From positions 38,418 through 102,417 of the forward strand of contig CAIYMO010000011.1 in the NCBI GenBank assembly GCA_903927345.1: a stretch of DNA of 64,000 nucleotides, read 5' to 3'. The position numbers and the translations under genes were made by a program. The notes below the pieces were generated by a model, which saw nothing but the letters and a program-made list of their open reading frames with translations, was not told the DNA's origin and searched no databases. Shown piece after piece: positions 7,709 through 16,338 of this stretch (positions within the stretch are counted from its first letter, which is position 1; each line of letters starts with the position of its first letter). The stretch comes from an uncultured Armatimonadota bacterium. GTDB taxonomy: Bacteria; Armatimonadota; Fimbriimonadia; Fimbriimonadales; Fimbriimonadaceae.

Positions 7709-8497
7709 TTACCTCTTGAGAGTGTTAAGGGTTTGAAGCATGTCGTCCGAGGTCTGGATGGCCTTGGAGTTGATTTCGTAGGCGCGCTGAGCTGAAATCA
7801 TACGAACCATTTCTTCGACAACAGAAACGTTGGAGCCTTCGAGGTAGCCCGCCATGAGACCACCCGCTCCATCGGTTTCTGGAGCAACAAGGTTTGCAGT
7901 ACCGGAAGCATTGCTCTCGGTCCAAAGATTTCCACCGATACGATTCAAGCCCGCTGGGTTAGGAAATACTGCGAGTGTGATCTTGCCGATCGTTTGGGCG
8001 ACGCTTTGACCACTAATCGTGGCCTCAACGGTTCCATCCTTGAGGATGTTGATCGTCGTTGCATTCGCGGGCACGACGATTTCAGGTTGAAGCTTGTAAC
8101 CTGCGCTGGTGACCAGCGCGCCGTTTGAATCCTTCTTAAAGCTGCCATCGCGAGTGTAAGCAAACGAACCGTCTGGCTTAAGGACTTGGAAGAAGCCTTC
8201 ACCAACCACCATGACGTCGCTTGAGTTATTGGTATTCAGCGCAGCGCCCTGAGCGAAGTCGTTCGCAGTAGCAGAGTTAGTCGCACCAAGACCGTACTGG
8301 ACGCCGCCAGGGGTCTTCTGGTTGTTTCCAGCCGATGCTCCACCAGCTTGGACCGTCTGGTAGATCAGATCCTGAAACTCTGCGCGTTGGTGCTTGAATC
8401 CTGTGGTGTTGGCGTTAGCAAGGTTGTTCGAGATAACGTCGAGGTTCAGTTGCTGAGCAACCATTCCGGTGGCGGATGTATTGAGTGATCTTAACAT
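7709..8497 (-). CDS. flgG: Distal rod protein FlgG
   Basis: FlgG (262 aa) forms the distal rod that crosses the periplasm to the L/P rings. The N-terminal D0 helix shows DVISNNLANANTTGFK near residue 20. The FlgEFG signature GEGFFQVLKPDGSFAYTRDG is at ~99-118, and the C-terminus NVSVVEEMVRMISAQRAYEINSK near 224 is the diagnostic FlgG tail, ending MLQTLNTLKR. The length equals enteric FlgG (260 aa), so rod length should be standard. It follows the flgF-type gene after 83 bases that hold no gene I can see, and is directly followed by flgA. Confidence 0.97.
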   Translation of the reverse strand: MLRSLNTSATGMVAQQLNLDVISNNLANANTTGFKHQRAEFQDLIYQTVQAGGASAGNNQKTPGGVQYGLGATNSATANDFAQGAALNTNNSSDVMVVGEGFFQVLKPDGSFAYTRDGSFKKDSNGALVTSAGYKLQPEIVVPANATTINILKDGTVEATISGQSVAQTIGKITLAVFPNPAGLNRIGGNLWTESNASGTANLVAPETDGAGGLMAGYLEGSNVSVVEEMVRMISAQRAYEINSKAIQTSDDMLQTLNTLKR

Positions 8498-8580
8498 GGT
8501 GGTTTATAGTCATTCTTCTGCCTTCCTTTGCGTTGTCAGCCTCGCATCCTGCTCGGCTTTTCGTCGTCACCTATCGGCTA

Positions 8581-9306
8581 CTAGCGTTTAAGAATCTCAA
8601 GGAGCTTGCCTGTCATGTCGTCCTGGGAGTGGATCGACTTCTGGCTCATCTCGAAGTGTCGGTTGATCTTGATGAGGTCAACCATCGTTGAAACAACGTC
8701 AACGTTGCTGCCCTCTAGGCTGGCGGTAGCAATGCTCGGGTCGGTAACTCGAGTGGGCTGTCCCGAAGACCACAAGTTGTTTCCTTCTTTGTTGAACGAC
8801 CCCGTGAAGACTCCAAGCTTGGCAATGGACTCAGTACCTTGAATCACTTCACCATTCGGAGAAATTTGGACGAGTCCTTCGGATTTAAGTTGGATTGGGG
8901 TTCCTCGGTCATCAAGCACTCGGTGACCGCGTTGGGTGACGAGGTATCGGTCCGGATCGATTTTAAGTGCCCCGTCGCGGGTGTACATGGTCTGTCCATC
9001 AGCATTCACCGCGAGCATTTCCTGCGTATTCTGAAGAACGATGTCCAAAGGGTTTCCAGTGGATCGCACTGGTCCGAGCTTCATGTCGCTTCGTTCGATG
9101 ACAGCCTCAGGGCCGTTGCCGATGCTTCCGAGCAGTTTTCCACTGCCTCCATCTGCATAAATGTTCTTAACGAGCACGTCAGCAAACGAGATCGAGTCGG
9201 ACTTGTATCCGTCCGTCGAGGAGTTTGCAAGGTTGTTGGAGAGTACGTCCATCCACTGGGTCGTAGTCTGCATTGCCTTAGCGCTTGAATAAATGCCGCG
9301 GTTCAT
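8581..9306 (-). CDS. flgF: Proximal rod protein FlgF (FlgF/FlgG family)
   Basis: A 241-residue rod protein, first gene of the flagellar run. The N-terminal motif MDVLSNNLANSSTDGYKSDS (near residue 19) and the C-terminal EGSNVDVVSTMVDLIKINRHFEMSQKSI are typical of proximal rod FlgF. The middle carries the FlgEFG beta domain (TRDGALKIDPDRYLVTQRG near 109). FlgF and FlgG are paralogues; the tail with VDLIKINRHFEMSQK favours FlgF. A plausible housekeeping-type promoter lies just upstream, and the gene is preceded by the terminator of the convergently placed CoA-transferase subunit region. Confidence 0.92.
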   Translation of the reverse strand: MNRGIYSSAKAMQTTTQWMDVLSNNLANSSTDGYKSDSISFADVLVKNIYADGGSGKLLGSIGNGPEAVIERSDMKLGPVRSTGNPLDIVLQNTQEMLAVNADGQTMYTRDGALKIDPDRYLVTQRGHRVLDDRGTPIQLKSEGLVQISPNGEVIQGTESIAKLGVFTGSFNKEGNNLWSSGQPTRVTDPSIATASLEGSNVDVVSTMVDLIKINRHFEMSQKSIHSQDDMTGKLLEILKR

Positions 9307-9328
9307 CCCGTAATGAGCATCGGCAGGT

Positions 9329-9358
9329 ATTTGTAACAGCTTAGGGTAAGAACTTCAA
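9329..9358 (-). promoter_or_regulatory. Candidate sigma-70-type promoter of the flagellar operon
   Basis: On the minus strand TTGAAG (9358-9353) is followed after 17 bases by TACAAA (9335-9330), about 24 bases before the flgF ATG. No sigma-28 or sigma-54 consensus was seen here. Confidence 0.4.
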
Positions 9359-9383
9359 AATCTACTCTAGGTTTTGTAGTCTG

Positions 9384-9417
9384 CAAAGCAAAAGGGCTCG
9401 ACAGTGACGTCGAGCCC
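9384..9417 (-). terminator. Rho-independent terminator after scoB
   Basis: A perfect 9-bp stem GGGCTCGAC / GTCGAGCCC (9394-9402, 9409-9417) with a 6-base loop; on the minus strand it is followed by TTTTGCTTT. It ends scoB transcription and insulates the flagellar promoter. Confidence 0.8.
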
Positions 9418-9439
9418 GATGCTGAAAGGTCGTGCCTAG

Positions 9440-10102
9440 TTAGGCGAACGAAATCTCGCGCAGATCAGCCGAAACCTCATATTTGGCCGCTGTCTTCGCC
9501 CTAACTTCATCAAGCGATACGCCTGGTGCGAGTTCCAAAAGGGTCATGGAAGAACCGCGGTCAATCGCAAAGACCGCAAGGTCAGTAATCACCAAATCCA
9601 CACACGCGCGGCCCGTGAGCGGCAAAGTACAAGCAGGGAGAACTTTGGAGTCTCCAGCCTTGTTTGTGTGCTCCATGACAACCACGACCCGCTTCACTCC
9701 AGCGACAAGGTCCATCGCCCCGCCCATCCCTTTGACCATCTTTCCAGGGATCATCCAGTTTGCGAGGTCTCCAGTCTCAGACACTTCCATTGCGCCGAGA
9801 ATCGAAAGGTCAATGTGACCACCTCGAATCATTGCAAACGAGTCAGCCGAAGAGAAGTAAGACGAACCAGGAATTTCGGTGACGGTTTGCTTCCCAGCGT
9901 TGATTAAGTCCGGGTCCTCTTCGCCCTCAAACGGGAAGGGACCAAGCCCGAGCATGCCATTCTCCGACTGTAGAGCAACTTCCATCCCATCGGGAATGTA
10001 GTTCGCCACCAACGTCGGGATGCCGATGCCGAGGTTCACATAGAATCCGTCTCGCAGCTCTTGAGCTGCCCGTTGTGCCAACTGATCTCGATTAAGCGCC
10101 AT
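9440..10102 (-). CDS. scoB: 3-oxoacid CoA-transferase, subunit B
   Basis: The beta subunit (220 aa) of a class I CoA-transferase that moves CoA between succinyl-CoA or acetyl-CoA and acetoacetate-type acids. Family signatures: [17 protein letters not shown] near residue 20, the [12 protein letters not shown] motif near 46, which contains the catalytic glutamate of the SENG box, and [17 protein letters not shown] near 110. It requires the alpha subunit, which is encoded at 11396-12097 on the same strand, with two unrelated genes between them. A GAGGAG ribosome-binding site precedes the ATG, and the start overlaps the upstream secreted-protein gene by 11 bases, so the two are probably co-transcribed. 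Confidence 0.95.
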   Translation of the reverse strand: MALNRDQLAQRAAQELRDGFYVNLGIGIPTLVANYIPDGMEVALQSENGMLGLGPFPFEGEEDPDLINAGKQTVTEIPGSSYFSSADSFAMIRGGHIDLSILGAMEVSETGDLANWMIPGKMVKGMGGAMDLVAGVKRVVVVMEHTNKAGDSKVLPACTLPLTGRACVDLVITDLAVFAIDRGSSMTLLELAPGVSLDEVRAKTAAKYEVSADLREISFA

Positions 10103-10790
10103 TGCTCCTCAACTTCACCGGGACGATTGTCCGCTGAGAAAATGTTACCGAAAGTGTCAGGCCCATGATGGTCATTTTGAGACCACCCTCGGCGGACTTG
10201 TAACGACCCGATGCCCGGTCAACTGTGAATCGGTACGGCTTGATTACCGAGAGTTTGTCCGACTCCTGCAGATCAGCTCGGATGATGGCGACATTAGCGT
10301 CAAACTTCTCCAGGACATAGGTGATCTTTACATCGCCAATCTCCGCGTTCGGGGCAAATGTCGACTCCCAACGATCGCCAATCCCAACCGGATTTGCAGG
10401 GAGGACCAGATCGACGGATGTACTCAGGGCGCTGTTTCCAGCAATCGACAGCGATTTGCCTAGAGCATCACACTCTCGCTCATAACTCATCCGCCGCATG
10501 CCTTCAAAGTTCGCGGCAGCTGCCTCAAGGGCCCCGCTCGTTTGAACGGAAAGTCCTGGAATGAAGACCGAAGCCGTGATGGACTTTTCGGTAACAGAAA
10601 GGATCCTTTCAGCAAAGTGGATGGTGGCGAACAGAGTGCCATTTTCACCCGCATCAATGGCCATCTTGACCTGATTTTCGTAGCGCTCCTCTGGCTTCAC
10701 GTTCCAGCGGAGAGTAATCTTGTCTTCTGCTGCAAAGCAGATGGAGGTCAGCAGAAGTAGGGCACCAAGAATTTGCCCACGAATGTTCAT
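10092..10790 (-). CDS. Predicted secreted protein of unknown function
   Basis: A 232-residue protein whose start I place at the ATG giving [20 protein letters not shown], a good signal peptide; the longer reading has a poor N-terminus. The mature part is rich in beta strands with alternating hydrophobic residues (for example [20 protein letters not shown]) and has a C-terminal [19 protein letters not shown] segment. It resembles secreted beta-rich proteins of unknown role, but no catalytic motif is visible. Start codons here and of the divergent L,D-transpeptidase are only 7 bases apart. A TATCAT hexamer lies 7 bases before the ATG. It overlaps scoB at its 3' end. Confidence 0.6.
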   Translation of the reverse strand: MNIRGQILGALLLLTSICFAAEDKITLRWNVKPEERYENQVKMAIDAGENGTLFATIHFAERILSVTEKSITASVFIPGLSVQTSGALEAAAANFEGMRRMSYERECDALGKSLSIAGNSALSTSVDLVLPANPVGIGDRWESTFAPNAEIGDVKITYVLEKFDANVAIIRADLQESDKLSVIKPYRFTVDRASGRYKSAEGGLKMTIMGLTLSVTFSQRTIVPVKLRSNGA

Positions 10791-10797
10791 AGTCCAT

Positions 10798-11406
10798 ATG
10801 ATAGCAACTGCAACCCTCTTTCTCGCTTGCAATTCTCTCTTCCCGCAGGTGAAGACGATGCGCGATCAGTTCCTCTCATACCCACCGAAAACCGTCTTCT
10901 TTCGCGCATTCAAACAGGAGAAGGAACTCGAGATTTGGGCCGGAGCTCGTACGTTGCGTCTAGTGAAAACCTATCCAATTCTCGCCGCAAGCGGAATCCT
11001 CGGCCCAAAGCTGCAAAGGGGAGATCGCCAAGTCCCCGAGGGCTGGTACTTCATCAATCGCTTTAATCCAAAGAGCCGTTTTCACCTATCTCTTGGATTG
11101 AATTACCCGAACGAGGCGGATCGAATCCGTTCGGCGGGTAAGGATCCCGGCGACGACATCTTCATTCATGGAAGCAACAAAAGCATCGGATGCCTGGCGA
11201 TGGGTGATCCCGCGATCGAGGAAATCTATGGGCTAGCTCGGGATGTGAAGTCCAAAATTCACGTCCTGATTCTTCCGAGCCGATCGCTGAAAGGCACCTC
11301 CGCTCTGGATGCACAACTTCGACTGGTGAACAACGCGTTCGAATCCAAACATCAGGTTCCAAAGGTGAACATATCACCTTCAGGAGCCTACGAAGTTACT
11401 CCTTAG
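10798..11406 (+). CDS. L,D-transpeptidase (YkuD / YafK-like)
   Basis: A 202-residue periplasmic enzyme of the YkuD superfamily, which makes or hydrolyses 3-3 crosslinks or attaches proteins to peptidoglycan. The N-terminal segment [17 protein letters not shown] is a probable signal sequence, and I chose this ATG for that reason. The catalytic box is [16 protein letters not shown] near residue 124, with the nucleophilic Cys and the upstream His. The preceding [27 protein letters not shown] region is typical of YafK-type members. The gene is inserted in opposite orientation between the two CoA-transferase subunits and overlaps scoA by 11 bases at its end. Confidence 0.8.
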   Translation: MIATATLFLACNSLFPQVKTMRDQFLSYPPKTVFFRAFKQEKELEIWAGARTLRLVKTYPILAASGILGPKLQRGDRQVPEGWYFINRFNPKSRFHLSLGLNYPNEADRIRSAGKDPGDDIFIHGSNKSIGCLAMGDPAIEEIYGLARDVKSKIHVLILPSRSLKGTSALDAQLRLVNNAFESKHQVPKVNISPSGAYEVTP

Positions 11407-12097
11407 GACGGGTCGTTCGACGTTCAATTCGCTTTTCGAAGCTCTCGCCAACGACGATCCGATTGACATAAATCGATGGAGTGTGGATTTGGTCAGCGTC
11501 AAGCTCTCCAACTTCAACCAACTCCTCAACTTCGGCGATGCAGACCTTTCCGGCGGTCGCCATCATGGGGTTAAAGTTTCGTGCGGTCTTTCGGTAGATG
11601 AGGTTCCCAGATCGGTCTGCCTTCCAAGCTTTGACGATGGACAGATCGGCAACCAACCCGGTCTCCATCACGAAGTCTTCGCCGTTAAACTGGCGAGTCT
11701 CTTTGCCGTCTGCGACAAGCGTGCCGAATCCCGTCTTTGTGTAGAAGGCGGGGATACCGGCACCACCGGCGCGGATCCGCTCAGCCAATGTTCCCTGGGG
11801 GTTGAACTCTAGCTCCAACTCACCTGAAAGATATTGGCGCTCGAACTCGGCGTTCTCGCCGACGTAGCTGCTCACCATCTTCTTGATCTGCTTGGTCTGC
11901 AGAAGTAGTCCCAAACCGAAGTCGTCAACACCACAGTTGTTGCTGATGACGGTGATGTCTTTGACACCCGAATCTCGTAGAGCGACGATGAGGTGTTCTG
12001 CGATTCCGCAAAGTCCGAAGCCTCCCGACATGATCGTCATTCCGTCAAAAAGGAGACCTTCGAGGGCTTTCTCGGCGCTGGGAAAAACCTTGTTCAT
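11396..12097 (-). CDS. scoA: 3-oxoacid CoA-transferase, subunit A
   Basis: The alpha subunit (233 aa) of the class I CoA-transferase, partner of the product of 9440-10102. Signatures include [22 protein letters not shown] at residues 18-39, the glycine-rich CoA-binding start of the family, and [18 protein letters not shown] near 108. It binds CoA while the beta subunit supplies the catalytic glutamate. Separation from scoB by two genes, one on the opposite strand, is unusual because these subunits are normally adjacent. A TACACT hexamer lies 10 bases upstream of the ATG. Confidence 0.95.
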   Translation of the reverse strand: MNKVFPSAEKALEGLLFDGMTIMSGGFGLCGIAEHLIVALRDSGVKDITVISNNCGVDDFGLGLLLQTKQIKKMVSSYVGENAEFERQYLSGELELEFNPQGTLAERIRAGGAGIPAFYTKTGFGTLVADGKETRQFNGEDFVMETGLVADLSIVKAWKADRSGNLIYRKTARNFNPMMATAGKVCIAEVEELVEVGELDADQIHTPSIYVNRIVVGESFEKRIERRTTRPKE

Positions 12098-12151
12098 CGT
12101 AGCTGTAAGTGTACACGTTCGGACTGCCGTGCCTTGTGCAACGACATCGGA

Positions 12152-12478
12152 CTAGAAGTCGTCGTCGAGTTTGCCTTCTAAATCGGCTTCGAGCATTTCT
12201 TCCATATCATCGGCAACATCTTCGTCTGCTGCCCTTCCCAGTTCGCGGACGAGTTCTCTCATCTCCGTGGTGGACTCGGGCTCTCCAAAGTGCTCCAAGC
12301 GGTCGGCAATTTCGTCGATGCGATCGTCTTCAGTCCGGAACTTCCCGGGTCGGCTGACCAACTTCTCTCCACGCGGACTTTTGCAGTGGTCACATTCGAC
12401 CGAGGCGTCCGCCGTCATCCCGACCAAAGCGCGGTATTTGCGCCCACAGTCGAGACAACGGTATTCAAAGATCGGCAT
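12152..12478 (-). CDS. FmdB-type zinc-ribbon protein
   Basis: A 108-residue protein starting MPIFEYRCLDCGRKYRAL, with a second pair CDHCKS about 24 residues later; the two CxxC knuckles form the rubredoxin-like zinc ribbon of the FmdB/putative regulatory family. The remaining two thirds are very acidic (many Asp/Glu, ending EGKLDDDF), an extended tail longer than in the usual ~70-aa members. Four bases separate it from trxB upstream, so they are likely one transcript. The family's biochemical role is not well defined; a transcriptional or metal-related role is only suggested. Confidence 0.75.
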   Translation of the reverse strand: MPIFEYRCLDCGRKYRALVGMTADASVECDHCKSPRGEKLVSRPGKFRTEDDRIDEIADRLEHFGEPESTTEMRELVRELGRAADEDVADDMEEMLEADLEGKLDDDF

Positions 12479-12482
12479 TCAG

Positions 12483-13415
12483 TTAAGCGTGGTGCGAAAG
12501 CCAACGTTCAGCGTCAATCGCTGCCATACAACCCGATCCGGCCGCGGTGATCGCTTGTCGGTACGTCGAGTCGCTGATGTCTCCGGCTGCAAAGACTCCC
12601 TCAATGTTGGTTCGAGTGGTTCCTGGCTGGACGAGCAGGTAGCCGGTTTCGTCCATGTCCAGAATTCCCTTGAAAAGATCACTGTTCGGCTTGTGCCCGA
12701 TGGCAATGAATACGCCATCAAGATCGAGGTTGCTCAACTCCCCGGTGACCGTGTCCTTCAGTCGGACAGAGCTGACCTTAGGGAATGGCTCGGTTTGCCC
12801 AAGAATCTCGTCTACGGCTGAGTTGTAGATCACCTCAACCTTGGGGTTGTTCAAAACTCGATCAACCATGATTTTGCTTGCTCTGAACTCGTCCCGTCGG
12901 TGAATCAGATAAACCTTGCTAGCATGCTTGGTGAGGTAATCAGCCTCTTCCATAGCGGTGTCTCCGCCGCCAACAACCGCAACAACCTTCCCACGGAAGA
13001 AGAAGCCATCGCAGGTTGCGCATGCGCTCACACCGTAGCCACCAAAGGTCACCTCGGATTCCAATCCAAGCCACTTCGCGCTGGCACCCGTGCTGACGAT
13101 GATTGTGTTCGCCTGGTACTCCTTCTCACCAACCCATGCGCGGAAGGGACGCTGGGAAAAATCGACTTGGTCGACGTGCTCGTGAATCACTTCGGTGCCA
13201 AATCGCTCGGCTTGCTTCTTAAAGAGCTCCATCATTTCTGGTCCCATGATCCCCTCAGGAAAGCCCGGATAGTTCTCGACGTCAGTCGTGATGGTGAGCT
13301 GCCCACCAGGCTGCGAACCAGCGAGAACGACCGGATTGAGGTCTGCACGAGCGGCATAAAGTGCGGCCGTATAGCCTGCAGGACCGGAACCGATGATGAG
13401 CACGTTGTGAACCAT
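12483..13415 (-). CDS. trxB: Thioredoxin reductase
   Basis: A 310-residue NADPH-dependent flavoenzyme that reduces thioredoxin. In order: FAD-binding GSGPAGYTAALYAARA at residues 8-23, the redox-active CATC pair at ~134-137 in ACATCDGFFF, the NADPH-binding GGGDTAMEEA near 152, and the second FAD contact VFAAGDISD near 276. The length and low-molecular-weight architecture fit the bacterial type. A downstream zinc-ribbon gene lies 4 bases away. An AGGGAAT element before the ATG may serve as ribosome-binding site. Confidence 0.96.
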   Translation of the reverse strand: MVHNVLIIGSGPAGYTAALYAARADLNPVVLAGSQPGGQLTITTDVENYPGFPEGIMGPEMMELFKKQAERFGTEVIHEHVDQVDFSQRPFRAWVGEKEYQANTIIVSTGASAKWLGLESEVTFGGYGVSACATCDGFFFRGKVVAVVGGGDTAMEEADYLTKHASKVYLIHRRDEFRASKIMVDRVLNNPKVEVIYNSAVDEILGQTEPFPKVSSVRLKDTVTGELSNLDLDGVFIAIGHKPNSDLFKGILDMDETGYLLVQPGTTRTNIEGVFAAGDISDSTYRQAITAAGSGCMAAIDAERWLSHHA

Positions 13416-13559
13416 TTCTATTCCCTAAGGGTACCAGGCAGATGCTCTCGCCTAGGAAGGAGTTCCACCAAACCTGCAAGAACAATATATGGTACTATTT
13501 ACCAGATATACAAGTCTAATAAGTAATGCAATAAATTTACAAAGTAATTTATTTAGGTC
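13416..13559. other. AT-rich intergenic region between trxB and a small secreted protein gene
   Basis: A 144-base divergent intergenic stretch whose right half (about 13480-13558) is markedly richer in A/T than its surroundings. It must hold promoters for both genes. I could not assign a single convincing -35/-10 pair, and no RNA gene is visible. Confidence 0.5.
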
Positions 13560-13886
13560 ATGAAAATGATCTCTAAGGTACTTTCAATCTCGGCATCCTT
13601 CCTTCTCGTCGGCATCGCCGTTGCAGTGCGTCCCCAAGTGACCTGGCTCAACGTGGAGATGTTCGTCGGAGCAAATGCGACCTACGTCCACGCCGACACA
13701 ATTCCGGCTATTAAGGCGGAGAAAGCCCAAGGTGTCAAAACCTGGGTGGTCTTCGGAACCTCTCCTACAAACCGCGGAAAGCCTGATAACTCAGGCGTTG
13801 GTTGGCCATCAACGGGCAAGGTGATCTACTTCGCGACTCCAGCAGAGGCGAGCATTTGCGGTTCTATGATCGACGCAATCCAATAG
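13560..13886 (+). CDS. Small secreted protein of unknown function
   Basis: A 108-residue protein beginning MKMISKVLSISASFLLVGIAVAVRPQ, a clear signal peptide or N-terminal anchor. The mature ~80 residues contain no recognised motif; the WVVFGTSPTNRGKPDN stretch and a single Cys near the end (SICGSMID) are the only landmarks. It is a stand-alone gene convergent with the photolyase gene (22 bases apart), with an imperfect CGCAGG/CCTGCG hairpin between them. I do not recognise the family. Confidence 0.5.
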   Translation: MKMISKVLSISASFLLVGIAVAVRPQVTWLNVEMFVGANATYVHADTIPAIKAEKAQGVKTWVVFGTSPTNRGKPDNSGVGWPSTGKVIYFATPAEASICGSMIDAIQ

Positions 13887-13908
13887 AAAGCGCAGGTGAC
13901 CCTGCGGG

Positions 13909-15294
13909 TTACGATTCGCTTTGCTTTGAGAGGAGTTTGATCGCAAGTTCCTTCTGAACCATGTGATCAACAACCTCAGGAACGTAGCCTGCCTTGGCCC
14001 GTACTTCTGGAGACGGCTTGTGGATGTCTCCAGAAATGCCTCGTAACTCCGGCACCCACTCTCGGATAAAGGTGCCCTCAGCGTCAAATTTCACGCTCTG
14101 GAGGTACGGATTGAAAATCCGGAAATACGGTTGCGCATCGACTCCGACTGATGCCGCCCACTGCCAACCACCATTGTTGCTTGCAAGTTCAAAGTCCAAC
14201 AATTTAGAGGCGAAATACGCCTCACCCTTGCGGTAGTCAACCAAAAGGTCTTTGGTCAAGAACGACGCGACGATCATGCGTAGTCGGTTATGCATCCAAC
14301 CGGTCTCGGCAAAGCATCGCATCGCTGCATCGACGATTGGGTAGCCCGTCTGACCAGCCTTCCATATCTCGAACATCTCGTCGGTGCCAGGCCATTCGAG
14401 GTCTTGGTACGAGGAATTGAAGGTCCCTTCTACAACATGTGGGAAGTTCGCCAAGACGTCGGCGTAGAACTCCCTCCAGATCAGTTCGTTGAGCCATTTC
14501 TCCGCACCCTTGGACGTTTTTGCGTACGCCTGGCGGAACAGCTCGCGGTTCGAGATAGTCCCGAATCGCAGATCAACAGACAAGTAGCTGGTTGCCTCAG
14601 CGGCGGGGAAATCGCGCATTTCTCCATAAACGTCGATCTTAGGCAGAAAAGTCGCGAGCCGCGCCTTTGCAGCAGTTTCGCCAGCGGCCAACCAAGGTTG
14701 TTTGGCGACGAATCCAATTTCCTCAATACTCCAAGGTCGGAGCAACGATGTCAGTTCTGACACCGGCAGAAGCTTGCTCAGATCCGGCGTGTATTCCGCA
14801 AAATCCTTCGCGGGGATCAGCGCCGCCTTCCAGGCTTTGCTATAGGGAGTGTAAACCTTAAACGGAGTCCCTGACTGGCTGAGAACCTCGGTCTTCTGGC
14901 GCACAAGATGGTCTTTGCAAGTCTTGAACTGAGTGCCTTGGGCCAGGAGGGCCTCGCGAACCGATCGGTCACGCTTCAGGGCACCTGGCTCAAGGTCGTG
15001 GGCTGTAAATACTTCATCTGCCATTAGCTCACGGGCCAGTTGCGGGATGAGTTCGACGGGATTCCCATGTCGCACGAGGAGCTGAGAGCCTTGCTGCTTT
15101 AACTTTTCATCAATCTCCCTCAGAGACTGATGAATGAAGTTGACCCGAGTATCGTCCCGATCCAGCGGATCCAGAATCTCGGGATCAAAAATGAAAACGA
15201 CGGCAACCGCATCAGCAGATTCGGTTGCCTCGCATAGCGCTCGGTTGTCAGTAAGGCGCAAATCGCGCCGGATCCAGCAGAGTGCTCGTTTCAC
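13909..15294 (-). CDS. phrB: Deoxyribodipyrimidine photolyase
   Basis: A 461-residue class I CPD photolyase that repairs UV dimers with light and reduced FAD. I chose the GTG start giving VKRALCWIRRDLRLTDN because photolyases begin a few residues before W-x-R-x-DLR; a longer reading adds ~46 poorly conserved residues. The N-terminal alpha/beta antenna domain is followed by the FAD domain with ETGWMHNRLRMIVASFLTKD, then LLDFELASNNGGWQWAASVG and AQPYFRIFNPYLQS, all hallmark FAD/DNA contacts. It is divergent from an aldo/keto reductase gene with only 45 bases between start codons. Confidence 0.93.
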   Translation of the reverse strand: MKRALCWIRRDLRLTDNRALCEATESADAVAVVFIFDPEILDPLDRDDTRVNFIHQSLREIDEKLKQQGSQLLVRHGNPVELIPQLARELMADEVFTAHDLEPGALKRDRSVREALLAQGTQFKTCKDHLVRQKTEVLSQSGTPFKVYTPYSKAWKAALIPAKDFAEYTPDLSKLLPVSELTSLLRPWSIEEIGFVAKQPWLAAGETAAKARLATFLPKIDVYGEMRDFPAAEATSYLSVDLRFGTISNRELFRQAYAKTSKGAEKWLNELIWREFYADVLANFPHVVEGTFNSSYQDLEWPGTDEMFEIWKAGQTGYPIVDAAMRCFAETGWMHNRLRMIVASFLTKDLLVDYRKGEAYFASKLLDFELASNNGGWQWAASVGVDAQPYFRIFNPYLQSVKFDAEGTFIREWVPELRGISGDIHKPSPEVRAKAGYVPEVVDHMVQKELAIKLLSKQSES

Positions 15295-15326
15295 TGGGTC
15301 TTCTACGCAAAGATCCGCCCGGGGGT

Positions 15327-15332
15327 TAAACT
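15327..15332 (+). promoter_or_regulatory. -10 element (TAAACT) of the aldo/keto reductase gene
   Basis: TAAACT ends 7 bases before the GTG start at 15340, consistent with a leaderless transcript. Confidence 0.5.
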
Positions 15333-15339
15333 CTCGAAC

Positions 15340-16323
15340 GTGAATTATCGAGCGTATGGTCGCACCGGTTGGCAGATTAGTGAAGTGTCGTTTGGCGCGT
15401 GGGCGATTGGAGGAACTTGGGGGCCAGTGCAAGACGACGAGTCAATGGCGGCTCTGCACAAAGCGCTCGAATGCGGCGTAAATTTCATCGATACCGCCGA
15501 TGTCTACGGTGACGGCCACAGTGAGAGGCTGATTCGGCGACTCCGGAATGAGACCTCCACACCATTCTATGTCGTCACAAAGGCTGGCCGACGCCTGAAC
15601 CCCCATGTTGCGGACGGCTACACGGCGGAAAATCTCGAGGCCTTTGTGGATCGCTCGCGAGAGAACCTTGGCATGGACACGTTGGACCTTGTCCAGCTAC
15701 ATTGCCCTCCCACCGACGTGTATTACCGTCCCGAAGTCTTTGAAGCCCTGGAATCACTCAAAACAGCGGGCAAGATTCGGCACTGGGGTGTAAGCGTCGA
15801 GCGAGTTGAGGAAGCACTAAAAGCGATGGAATACCCCGGCTGTCAGTCGGTCCAAATCATCTTCAACGCATTCCGCCAGCGACCATCTGAGTTATTCTTG
15901 TCGCAGGCCAAAGCAAAGCAGGTTGGCGTTTTAGCGCGACTGCCGTTGAGCAGTGGAATGTTGACTGGAAAGATGAGCTCAGCCTCCACTTTCGCCCCTG
16001 ACGACCACCGCGCGTTCAACCGCGACGGCGCCGGGTTCGATAAGGGCGAAACGTTCTCTGGGATTCCGTTCGAAGTTGGACTCGAAGCTGTCGAGGTTCT
16101 CCGACCGCTCTTGCCAGCAGGCATGTCAATGGCCGAGTTTGCTCTGAAATGGATTCTGATGCACGACGGAGTCACGGCCGTGATTCCAGGCGGAAAGCGT
16201 GCCGAACAAGTCGAGATGAACTGTGCAAGTTCCGACGTGCCTGATCTCAGTCCGGAAGTGATGGTCAGCGTAAAAGCGGTTTACGATCGACTGATCCGGG
16301 CTCACGTGCAAGATCGCTGGTGA
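15340..16323 (+). CDS. Aldo/keto reductase
   Basis: A 327-residue NAD(P)H-dependent reductase of the AKR TIM-barrel family. Catalytic landmarks: FIDTADVYGDGHSE near residue 50 (Asp and Tyr of the tetrad), VTKAGRR near 80 supplying the Lys, and VQLHCPP near 118 supplying the His. The start MNYRAYGRTGWQISEVSFGAWAIGG is typical of the YajO/Tas-like subgroup. The substrate is unknown. It starts with GTG, is divergent from phrB, and runs into tilS after 15 bases, although tilS has its own apparent promoter element. Confidence 0.92.
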   Translation: MNYRAYGRTGWQISEVSFGAWAIGGTWGPVQDDESMAALHKALECGVNFIDTADVYGDGHSERLIRRLRNETSTPFYVVTKAGRRLNPHVADGYTAENLEAFVDRSRENLGMDTLDLVQLHCPPTDVYYRPEVFEALESLKTAGKIRHWGVSVERVEEALKAMEYPGCQSVQIIFNAFRQRPSELFLSQAKAKQVGVLARLPLSSGMLTGKMSSASTFAPDDHRAFNRDGAGFDKGETFSGIPFEVGLEAVEVLRPLLPAGMSMAEFALKWILMHDGVTAVIPGGKRAEQVEMNCASSDVPDLSPEVMVSVKAVYDRLIRAHVQDRW

Positions 16324-16326
16324 GGC

Positions 16327-16332
16327 TAAACT
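16327..16332 (+). promoter_or_regulatory. -10 element (TAAACT) of tilS
   Basis: TAAACT followed by 6 bases and the GTG start of tilS. It begins 3 bases after the preceding stop codon, so tilS can be transcribed independently. Confidence 0.55.
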
Positions 16333-16338
16333 TTAAGG

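Noticed and set aside
13891..13906. Small CGCAGG/CCTGCG hairpin as a terminator between a small secreted gene and phrB
   Set aside because: Only 6 bp and no T-run on either strand; could be chance.
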